Both the position numbers and the translations under genes were made by a program. A stretch of 12,258 bases of DNA from Acanthamoeba lenticulata (taxonomy: Eukaryota > Discosea > Longamoebia > Acanthamoebidae): assembly GCA_002179805.1 (NCBI GenBank), contig NAVB01003149.1:1-12258 (forward strand), read 5' to 3'. Shown here in pieces: positions 1-12,258 of this stretch (the stretch's first letter is position 1; each line of letters starts with the position of its first letter). The notes beneath the pieces are model-generated. The model was given only the letters and a program-made list of their open reading frames with translations. It was not told the DNA's origin and made no database searches.

Positions 1-388
1 GAGGGAGCAGCACCTGTGAGGCCGCTTCAAAGTGCCGGAGCTGGTCGTTGAGGCGCTCCGAGCGAGCAAGAAGGTGCTCGAGCTGCTGGTGGTAAAAGGC
101 GTCTACTTTGGCCTGCTCTTCCCGCAGGCGACGGAAAAAGGTGAGCTCGAGTTCTTCAAGCGCTTCCTCGACGACCGACGCCATGCGTCGTCCGACAAGC
201 AGAGCTTCGTCCTCGTGATGACCCACATCCTCGTCAGAGCCTTCCAGCTCTGCTGCACTCTGGCCGATTCTCTCATCACGCAGCAGCTGCTCGATGCGTT
301 TAAGCACGCTCTTGACTTCTCCATAGTCAATGTATCTGCGCCGCCACGTAGGCACGGCGTGGAAGCGCAGTTGCTTCTCGAACTTCAT
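1..388 (-). CDS. SPX-domain protein, N-terminal part (runs off left edge)
   Basis: Reading the minus strand from the ATG at 388-386 gives an uninterrupted 129-codon frame to the window edge. It opens MKFEKQLRFHAVPTW and continues with RRRYIDYGEVKSVLKRI, the classic start of an SPX domain (MKFGK..., VPEWR..YIDY..LK). Tyr22 and Lys26 sit where SPX domains bind inositol pyrophosphates. An acidic spacer (about residues 45-65, SDEDVGHHEDE) follows, then the helices around EELELTFFRRLREEQAKVDAF, also typical. SPX domains occur on phosphate exporters (XPR1/SYG1), VTC polyphosphate synthases, phosphate transporters and glycerophosphodiesterases; which one this is cannot be told because the C-terminal part lies outside the window. 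The ATG fits the family's normal start. A possible donor (CAG|GTGCTG) lies at position 13, so the last four codons may be intronic. Divergent from the gene at 773. Confidence 0.88.
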   Translation of the reverse strand, partial: MKFEKQLRFHAVPTWRRRYIDYGEVKSVLKRIEQLLRDERIGQSAAELEGSDEDVGHHEDEALLVGRRMASVVEEALEELELTFFRRLREEQAKVDAFYHQQLEHLLARSERLNDQLRHFEAASQVLLP

Positions 389-772
389 GCTTCACACCCC
401 GCGGTGGCGTTGCGCACCCCCTACTTCTTCTTGCAGGCCGGCAAGAAAAGACGTAGGAAATGGCCAAAGACCTGGACTGCCAGGAATGTGCTACAGCTTG
501 AAATTCTGGCGCTTCCAGCGGCGTCCGCAGAACAAACGGGATCGGGCAGGAGGAGCGCCACACAACCTTCCTTTGAAATCCGGCCTGGAGCCCCTTCGCT
601 GCGCCGGGCAGCACCTCGCACCATGCTCTCGATGGATCTGAGTGTTCCTCACCATAAATACCAGCTGCGCAACATCTTTTCAACACTCACTTCAAAACCT
701 AGCCGCAAGACAGAGACAACTGCATAACCCCACACCACCACCGCCGTAGACCCACACGCCCCAACAAACAAC
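389..772. promoter_or_regulatory. Divergent intergenic region between SPX gene and mitochondrial-type gene
   Basis: This 384-bp stretch separates two divergent starts (388 on minus, 773 on plus), so it should hold both promoters and 5' untranslated regions. A TATA-like ATAAATA lies at 654-660, about 113 bp before the plus-strand ATG; the 40 bases before that ATG are A/C-rich, as in many protist leaders. The frames that are open here on either strand show no recognisable protein and have no family resemblance, so I call no gene. I see no tRNA or other structured RNA. Confidence 0.45.
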
Positions 773-1391
773 ATGCGAGCCTTCAGACGAACTGTTGCCA
801 TTGCGCCCCGCTGCACTTCCACCACCAGCGCAAGCCGCGCGCTGTATGCCACCTACCGCACGTCCGCGCCCGTGCTTGCCCCGCTTGAGTCGACTCGCGG
901 CCGCGTTGAGAATGTCGGCATCAACGATCCCGCCCTGCAGCCCATGAAGGTACGCCAGCTGTCTCATGTATACTTGCCAAGCCCGTAAGTGGAGGACTGA
1001 CTCTCTTGCGGTGCACCGATAGGATGCTTTGAACGCCAAGGCTGGCCAGGCTAAGGACGCCCTCAAGAGCGCTGCTCACGCCGCTGGTGCAGATGACGCC
1101 CTGCGACAAGCGAGCGATGCCGCCAGCAACATGGGGGAGAAGATCAAGGAAACCGCCAAGACTGTTGAGGACAAGGCGATGGCACCCGAAGTGAAGAAAT
1201 ATCCGATCGAGTTCACCATGGCCAACGGAGCGACCGCTGTTGGTCTCGCCCTCATGCTCTGGTGGGGCTGGATGTACCTCCGCCCACAGGGTGCTGACGT
1301 GGAGAACGAGACCGCACGGCGCGGCGGCCAGGGCATCGAGGACGCCAAGAAGATCATTGAGGCGCAGAAGAGCTCCGTCAAGAAGCTGTGA
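773..1391 (+). CDS. Small single-pass membrane protein, probable mitochondrial import, LEA-like helical region
   Basis: Two exons: 773-949 and 1023-1391, joined in phase 0 across a 73-nt GTACGC...TAG intron; 181 residues. I do not recognise the family. The N-terminus (MRAFRRTVAIAPRCTSTTSA) is rich in Arg, Ser, Thr and Ala with no acidic residues, as expected of a mitochondrial presequence. Residues about 60-115 are Ala/Lys/Asp-rich amphipathic helix resembling LEA_4 or apolipoprotein-like repeats (QAKDALKSAAHAAG, DALRQASDAAS, KIKETAKTVEDKA). One transmembrane segment lies at about 125-145 (GLALMLWWGWMYL), followed by a charged C-terminal helix ending SSVKKL. This could be a lineage-specific inner-membrane protein, perhaps an accessory respiratory subunit, but that is a guess. 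The codons after the intron continue smoothly (DALNAKAG), which supports the splice. Confidence 0.8.
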
Positions 1392-1530
1392 ACAACAAGG
1401 AACACAATGTGGTAGAGCGCGACAGCGCGCAACAAAACCAGAAAGTTGACAAAACTTAAAAAGAGAAGGGAAATGCAACAACTCCATTTTTTATTTGTTT
1501 ATTTTTGTCTCTCCGTTTCATCTCAACACG
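1392..1530 (+). promoter_or_regulatory. Tandem intergenic region upstream of RPA43
   Basis: Only 139 bp separates the stop of the membrane-protein gene from the RPA43 ATG. It is A-rich first (about 1440-1475) and T-rich next (about 1488-1510), which would serve as a 3' end followed by a short leader. No firm motif is seen. Confidence 0.35.
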
Positions 1531-2846
1531 ATGGAGCGAAGATCTGGCTCTTGTTTTAAAGAATTGGAAGTCACGCTCACGCTAGCCCTCCCTCCGGCAT
1601 GCTTGCGCGACTTCTATGCTGCCGTTTGTGAACGTCTCAACCAGAGTCTCATGAAGTATGTTGCAACGATTTTGATGTGGAAATCAAATCAGTTCATAAT
1701 CGCGATTAACACAATTTTTGTGACAGATACGTGCCATTTGACAACAAAAATGGATCACACAACGCCGGAGGCATTCTGCTTGCTTATTGGGGAATTGAGC
1801 TCGACGGCGATTACGGACACATTCGGTATGAGCAGCCTGAGGTCCACTGTCGCGTTCGTTGCCACGCCCTCTTCTTTGCGCCTTCGCCCGGCCTTGTGCT
1901 TGGTACGCCATCCTCCACGGACGCCCATATTCGAGCTCCACGTGCTAGGACCTCATCTCTCTTCTTCACTTAGTGGGCGAGGTCAACAAGGTGGGGTCGG
2001 ACCACGTGGGGTTGCTGGTGGCCGGTGCTTTCAACGCTTCCGTGAACCGTGAGTTCGTGCCGGCTGATTACGTGCCAGTCTCGACCACCATCACGACCGG
2101 AGCGGCCAAGAGCGAGGACGAAGGTGATGATGATGACGACGATGATGATGATGACGAGGAGGAGGAGGATGATGACAAGAAGAAAAAGAGAAACACAACC
2201 GTCATTACTGAGAGCTGGCGCTCCAAGACGGATCCCAGCTTCGAGCTCTCTCCTGGTCGCTACGCCGCCCTACAGACCGCCTCGTACGCAACTGATTTCC
2301 CTCAAGTACAGCAGATGTACCGGATTTTCTGATACATTTGCTTGTGGGCTCGTTGTGTCTTGTGGGGGCGGTGGGTGCAGTGTCAACACCTCGCGAGGAA
2401 TCATCACAATCTTCGGTTCCATGCTGGCACCGCACACGGGCCCACTTCGTTGGATGCCAAGCGCGGACGTAGAGTCGCAAGACAACAAAGACGAGGTTGC
2501 TGCGGTCTCGGAGCAACCGGAGGAGCAGAATGGAGCGGAAAAGAAGAGCAAGAAAGAGCACAGCAAGTCCAAGAAGTCTCGCAGCAAGTCCACAGGCGGT
2601 ACCACATCTGTCGCTGAAGAGGGAGCTGCCGCCAAGCCCAAGACGCCCAAGAAGCGGAAGGCCACCAAAGAGGAGGGAGAGGCGGACAAGGCCGAGCAGG
2701 ACGCCGACGTTAAGCCCAAGACGCCCAAGAAGCGGAAGTTGGTCGCCAAGGAGGAGGAGGACAAGAAACAGCCTGCTGTGAAGGAGGAGACCGCCAAGCC
2801 CAAGACCCCCAAGAAGAAGAAGAAGAAGAAGCGCACGGAGGAGTAG
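1531..2846 (+). CDS. RPA43: DNA-directed RNA polymerase I subunit A43 (RPA43 / POLR1F)
   Basis: Four exons: 1531-1655, 1727-1902, 1974-2283, 2381-2846; 358 residues. The frame stays consistent over all three introns (GTATGT, GTACGC, GTACGC donors). A43 is part of the Pol I stalk and contacts the Rrn3/TIF-IA initiation factor in the nucleolus. Residues 1-100 match the N-terminal tip domain (ELEVTLTLALPPACL, CERLNQSLMKYV, GGILLAYWGIEL). Splicing restores the OB-fold opening LVGEVNKVGSDHVG (about 100-113), followed by LLVAGAFNASV, the family hallmark (compare GxVNKVxxxHxGxLVxGxFNAS). The end of the OB fold, VNTSRGIITIFGSM, comes only from exon 4, so the stop at 2330-2332 in the unspliced frame is intronic. 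An Asp10-Glu4-Asp3-Lys4 run (residues 152-172) is inserted in the OB fold. The tail (about 220-358) is Lys-rich with three KPKTPKK repeats, as A43 tails often are. The start is the first ATG; the frame upstream has no other ATG. Confidence 0.9.
2126..2191 (+). repeat. GAT/GAC/GAG codon tract coding an Asp-Glu run then Lys run in RPA43
   Basis: Ten Asp codons (2126-2155), four Glu, three Asp, four Lys and one Arg in succession, lying inside the OB-fold region. The Asp run mixes GAT and GAC, suggesting selection for charge as well as slippage. Confidence 0.9.
2634..2822 (+). repeat. Three dispersed KPKTPKK(R/K)K repeats in the RPA43 tail
   Basis: Nine-codon copies at 2634-2660, 2712-2738 and 2796-2822, nearly identical in DNA (AAGCCCAAGACGCCCAAGAA). 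They are separated by acidic/lysine spacers. The basic core resembles a nuclear or nucleolar localisation signal, and each copy has a TP site. Confidence 0.9.
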
Positions 2847-2893
2847 CCGTGCGAGCACGATCGAGTAATCAATGGAAACACTTTGAGCGCTCA
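2847..2893. other. 47-bp gap between convergent stop codons
   Basis: The RPA43 stop ends at 2846 and the BolA stop (minus strand) lies at 2894-2896. There is no AATAAA on either strand in the gap. Any normal 3' untranslated regions must overlap. Confidence 0.7.
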
Positions 2894-3247
2894 TCAGCCC
2901 TGCTCACTTGTTGTCGGCGAAGAAAGCCGGCGCTTGCTGGTGTCCTCCGGCGTCCACGCGTGCAGCCGCAGGTGTTTGACGCCTTGCAGCTCATCCTGTG
3001 GCCGGTGTGTTTAGCCGCACGCGCTTGGGGCCAAGGGCGCTGAGCAGCGCGTTGGCTGTACCTTGACTGCCTCCCAGATGAGACTGTCGCGTTCCTCCAC
3101 CTTGGGAAGGCCGCGAAACTTGGGGCTCACCACCTTCACGATCAAGCGTTTGTCGTCGGCCGGACCATCGCTCTCCACCGATACTTGGTCGGCCTCAAGC
3201 TTCTCCCTCAGGATGACCCTCAGCTTTTCCTTCAGAGCCGCTGACAT
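2894..3247 (-). CDS. BolA-family protein
   Basis: Two minus-strand exons: 3247-3062 and 2995-2894, joined in phase 0 over a 66-nt intron (GTACAG...ACAG); 95 residues, normal length for a BolA protein. BolA proteins partner monothiol glutaredoxins in iron-sulfur cluster handling. The fold is visible in order: helix LKEKLRVILREKLEADQV, strand LIVKVVSPKFRGLPKVEE (compare VSxxFxGxxxVxRH), helix SLIWEAVKDELQG, and the C-terminal His in HLRLHAWTPED (compare IHALxxxTP). Splicing supplies that last motif; the unspliced frame ends in an unrelated tail. Two things are odd: the RHR signature is replaced by EER, and no Cys or His is seen in the variable loop (SDGPADD), although that residue is usually a cluster ligand. 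It could be a diverged BolA2/BolA3 type. ATG at 3247 is the only good start. Confidence 0.85.
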
Positions 3248-3441
3248 GATTGCGTGTTTTTATCACAACTGGGACGCGTCCCCTCAAGCGAGCACGCACT
3301 CGCCGAGTGGCTTGTCCCATCGGACCCCGTGTGGGAAAGCGCCCGAAAAATGGGGTCCAACTTCGCGACAAACGGCGCAAGCCTCCACGCACACACCAAG
3401 AGCCATCATCACCCCGCGCGGCCGCCACCACACCATAGGGT
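3248..3441 (-). promoter_or_regulatory. Intergenic region upstream of the BolA gene
   Basis: 194 bp between the BolA start and the stop of the upstream minus-strand gene. It should hold the BolA promoter and the 3' end of its neighbour. No TATA box, repeat or RNA gene stands out. Confidence 0.3.
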
Positions 3442-4766
3442 TTACGTTGTGGCCGCTTCGTGGTTCGTTCGTGTGCGTTTCGTTGTTGCCTTGGCGCGCG
3501 AGGCTCGCTTGCCCGGGCCAGGCTGGGCGGGAGTGGCGGGAGATGGCAGCGCGAAGGCAAACGAAAACGTTCCGACTTGCGCCCGTGGCGGTTCCTTTTG
3601 CGTGCTCGATGATGCACTTGTGTGCTTCTCGGCTTTCATGCTCGGTTTCTTCTTCTTCGCTGTTGTTGTTGCAGCGGTGTTCAAGGCCGAGGGGAGAGGA
3701 GAAGTCGAGGAGGTCGCTCTCCCAGAAGGAGCGGGAGGCGGCGACAACACTTCGGCTTGGGTGGAGGACAGCCCGGGCGGAGCAAGGGAGTCCCACAAGT
3801 CGAACAGGCGATCTTGCCCCTGCGTCAGTTCGTTCTTCGCCCGCTCGGCCTGGGGCACAGAGGTGAGCTCGCGGCCGAAAAAGAAGAAGAAGAAGAAGGT
3901 CTTTGCCCCAAGTGGAAGCGGCGCACGTACGGCATCCTGCTGGCGGAAGAAGCTGTGATGAGTCACATGCTGTCGAAGAACGCGCAAGCGCCGAGCCTCG
4001 GCGTCGAGAAGTGTGCTGCCATTCTCTTTGGCCACCCTCGCTGGCGACGTCGACGAAGAATGTTCTTCCTCCCCGTCCGCATCATCCTCGAGGCTCAGTA
4101 GTTCTGGTGGTCGCTTCCGTGTGTTGCAGCTCCGCTGTGGCGTGTCGTAGCGCCATGATGAGCTCGCGGCGACTCGTCAGTTCGGGCTTTTGGGGGGGGG
4201 GGGGAGAGAGACAAAGTGCGCACCATTTCTTGGGCGGGCAGAGCAGGGCTAGTGGCTGAAGGCTTCAACCGCACCACCAGGCCACCACACAATCGCTCCT
4301 GTGCTGTCGTTGGGCTTGCTGCCTCACCAGCTGGTGGTGAGGTTGACCCGCTGGTGGTTATCGTGGTAGTGGTGGTGGTGGTCATTGACAACGATGCTTC
4401 CTCCACTTCGCTCGGCTCCTCTTCGAGTGCTGCGGGCAGGGTTCCCACCGGCGGTGAGCGAGTGGAGGCACCGGCAGTGCGGAACAGGAACGGCGGCAGC
4501 TCGAAGGCCGCAACCGGCGCTGGCAAGTCGCTCCACGCCACCGACTTGGTGCCGTCGCAGTCTGTCTTTGCAGCTTTCTCATCGCTGAGTGCAGGGCTCC
4601 CACGACTTGGACGGCGCAGCCAAGGTGCTGGGCCTTCTCTTTTATCTTCCCCATCGCAACTTTGCGCAGACTCAAGCTTCTGCGGGGTCCTGAGGAAGGT
4701 CCGGATGTCTGGCAGTGGAGCAGGTGCGTCCTCTTTTCTCTTCCTTGGTCGCCCCTTCTTGTTCAT
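3442..4766 (-). CDS. Basic low-complexity protein with AT-hook-like N-terminus
   Basis: Proposed minus-strand exons: 4766-4224, 4134-3931 and 3849-3442; 384 residues, all junctions in phase 0. I do not recognise the family. It starts MNKKGRPRKRKE, which contains the GRP core of an AT-hook with flanking basic residues, then LPDIRTFLRTPQK. The middle of exon 1 is Ser/Pro/Thr-rich with a run of seven Thr coded by a trinucleotide tract. Exon 2 has an acidic patch (LEDDADGEEE) and, with exon 3, a likely coiled coil (DAEARRLRVLRQHV ... AERAKNELTQGQDRLFDLWDSL, about residues 222-275). The rest is Ser/Ala/Lys-rich with clusters such as TAKKKKPSMK and KRTRTNHE. A chromatin or nuclear role is possible on composition only. 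Intron 1 has donor GTGCGC and a 13-C run; intron 2 (3850-3930) has a strong GTACGT donor and CCCCAG acceptor but is 81 nt without a stop, so it could instead be retained and code a Phe run. The low-complexity C-terminus is the least certain part. It shares a divergent promoter with the PTEN fusion. Confidence 0.6.
3878..3898 (-). repeat. (TTC)n tract in intron 2 of the basic protein gene
   Basis: On the minus strand about six TTC units form the pyrimidine tract of the proposed intron. If the intron is retained the tract would code consecutive Phe. Confidence 0.75.
4192..4204. repeat. 13-base G homopolymer (C run on minus strand, intronic)
   Basis: Uninterrupted G13 on plus. It lies in proposed intron 1 of the minus-strand gene, where it forms a C-rich pyrimidine tract. 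Confidence 0.9.
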
Positions 4767-4984
4767 GCCTGCCGCGCACAAGAAAAGAATTCTTGGCAAA
4801 TACAATGTTTTTCTGTCGACTATGAGTTTTATTCTGTTTTACTTTCGCTTTATGCACGGAGGGCCTGTCGGGCCGGGAACGCGGTATGCCGACTGCCTGG
4901 CCAAGAACTGGAGTCCTTGCTTTAGTCCTGGGCGCAAGCGTTTTGTCATAAATTCGTGAATTAGCAATTAATTCAATACTGCGC
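4767..4984. promoter_or_regulatory. Divergent promoter region of the basic-protein and PTEN-fusion genes
   Basis: 218 bp between two divergent ATGs (4766 on minus, 4985 on plus). Its ends are AT-rich relative to the surroundings (about 4785-4850 and 4945-4980), with GC-rich sequence in the middle. It contains the nested AATT inverted repeats listed separately. No gene is seen within it. Confidence 0.5.
4951..4974. repeat. Nested AATT inverted repeats just upstream of the PTEN-fusion start
   Basis: AATTC-GT-GAATT (4951-4962) overlaps GAATTA-GCAAT-TAATTC (4958-4974). Both are perfect in their arms and end 11 bp before the ATG at 4985. They could be a dimeric protein-binding site or simply AT-rich leader sequence. 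Confidence 0.55.
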
Positions 4985-11728
<6,744 letters not shown>

Positions 11729-11940
11729 ATAGAGACTGCCTCCCCCCTTCAACGTCCCTTTTCCTCTTTCGTCACGTGCAAGTGGTTCGCTCGTGGCCGA
11801 CCGGCGGGCACTCATTGGGCGGGGACCTCCCGAAGTTGCTGCCTTAATTGCTCCACCGCGAAAGAGAGAAGGACTTCTCTTCTTGTGTATTGCCTCAACA
11901 CGCGTATTTCCGAGTGCGCCTTTGTCGAGAGAGAGAGAAG
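11729..11940 (+). promoter_or_regulatory. Intergenic region upstream of the hexosaminidase gene
   Basis: 212 bp between the PTEN-fusion stop and the next ATG. It contains a CACGTG E-box-like site (11773-11778), an ATTGGGCGGGG element (about 11814-11824) that combines an inverted CCAAT core with a GC box, and a GA-rich leader up to the ATG. These are motif matches only. Confidence 0.4.
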
Positions 11941-12258
11941 ATGAAGACGCTGCTCTTCCTCGTCACTTTGACGTTCCTCGTGGCTGCTGCGCTCTCCGCG
12001 TCTACTGCGAGCCAAAGCTCTGTGTGGCCGCAACCAGTTGAACTGCGCCTCGGAAGCGGTGGTCCAGTTCAACTGGACGCCCGCCAGGGCGCCTCCGTGG
12101 ATCTGCCGCCCGGGAGCTCGGCCGTTTTGGTTGAGGCCGCCAAGCGGTACGCTACACTGCCCGGTGCCCTCTTCTTCCCGTTCGGCAACGCCGCCGCGAC
12201 TCCCGCCGGTGCCTACCCGCTTCACGTGAGTGTGAGCGTGGCCGACGCCCGCAACGCC
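11941..12258 (+). CDS. Beta-hexosaminidase (GH20) precursor, N-terminal part (runs off right edge)
   Basis: An open frame of 106 codons from the ATG to the window edge, with no stop and no intron needed. Residues 1-20 (MKTLLFLVTLTFLVAAALSA) form a clear signal peptide. Next comes VWPQPVELRLGSG, matching the xWPxPxx opening of mature beta-hexosaminidases, then VLVEAAKRYATLPGALFFPF (compare LDEAFQRYRDLLF in HEXA) and PLHVSVSVADAR. This is the non-catalytic alpha/beta domain that precedes the GH20 barrel. The enzyme removes terminal N-acetylhexosamines in lysosomes or outside the cell. The catalytic Asp-Glu pair is beyond the window. The GTGAGT at 12225-12230 could look like a donor, but reading through keeps the family match. 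Confidence 0.85.
   Translation, partial: MKTLLFLVTLTFLVAAALSASTASQSSVWPQPVELRLGSGGPVQLDARQGASVDLPPGSSAVLVEAAKRYATLPGALFFPFGNAAATPAGAYPLHVSVSVADARNA
12035..12078. repeat. Two related short palindromes in the hexosaminidase coding sequence
   Basis: CAGTTGAACTG (12035-12045) and GTCCAGTTCAACTGGAC (12062-12078). Each is perfect around a single central base and they share the CAGTT/AACTG arms. They lie in coding sequence, so chance is a fair explanation. Confidence 0.6.

Noticed and set aside
389..772. Small proteins encoded in the divergent region, on either strand
   Set aside because: The frames are uninformative and the SPX protein already has its natural N-terminus at 388, so no upstream exon is needed.
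2284..2332. Termination of RPA43 at the TGA at 2330-2332
   Set aside because: A GTACGC donor at 2284 and an acceptor at 2380 join in frame and recover the final OB-fold strands (VNTSRGIITIFGSM) and the basic tail expected of A43.
2205..2894. Long minus-strand frames full of Leu and Phe opposite RPA43
   Set aside because: They are the antisense of the Lys-rich KPKTPKK tail; AAG read backwards gives CTT or TTC codons. No real membrane protein is indicated.
3011..3061. Unspliced BolA ending in QPTRCSAPLAPSACG
   Set aside because: The splice at 3061/2996 is in phase and restores the conserved helix end and LHAW motif, which the unspliced tail lacks.
4216..4959. Plus-strand open frame of 247 codons
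   Set aside because: It mirrors the minus-strand basic-protein gene and runs through the divergent promoter. Its content is reverse-complement low complexity (Val and Ser runs) and it shows no family resemblance.

Overview
The window reads as nuclear DNA of a GC-rich, intron-dense unicellular eukaryote. About 33 introns can be traced by hand. They are short (roughly 47-183 nt), begin GT, end AG, and very often start GTACG or GTNCG. Gene content (a PTEN with its N-terminal lipid-binding motif, RNA polymerase I subunit A43, a BolA protein, an SPX protein, a GH20 hexosaminidase) plus the compact layout suggests a free-living amoebozoan, Acanthamoeba-like. That placement is inference; no rRNA or other marker is present. 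Open reading frames alone mislead here, because most real coding sequence is split into exons of 60-250 nt.

Layout. 1-388 (-): N-terminus of an SPX-domain protein that runs off the left edge. 389-772: divergent intergenic region. 773-1391 (+): two-exon small membrane protein with a probable mitochondrial presequence. 1531-2846 (+): four-exon RPA43. 2894-3247 (-): two-exon BolA-like protein, convergent with RPA43 across only 47 bp. 3442-4766 (-): three-exon basic, low-complexity protein with an AT-hook-like N-terminus. 4767-4984: divergent promoter region with nested AATT inverted repeats. 4985-11728 (+): one 27-exon gene for a protein of about 1263 residues. 11941 to the right edge (+): N-terminus of a secreted/lysosomal beta-hexosaminidase.

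The 27-exon gene is the main discovery. It begins as a recognisable PTEN (lipid-binding N-terminus, WPD loop, CX5R loop, C2 domain). It continues with the first half of a PH domain carrying a 3-phosphoinositide-binding signature, then seven WD40 blades, then the missing second half of the same PH domain with its invariant Trp, then a second C2 domain and a Ser/Pro-rich tail. The WD40 propeller thus appears nested inside a split PH domain, with phase-0 introns exactly at both junctions and almost one exon per blade. I know of no described protein with this order of domains, though I cannot search.

No operon logic applies. The genes are neighbours arranged as divergent or convergent pairs; the SPX protein (inositol polyphosphate sensing) and the PTEN fusion (phosphoinositide turnover) are thematically related, but nothing in the sequence links their function.
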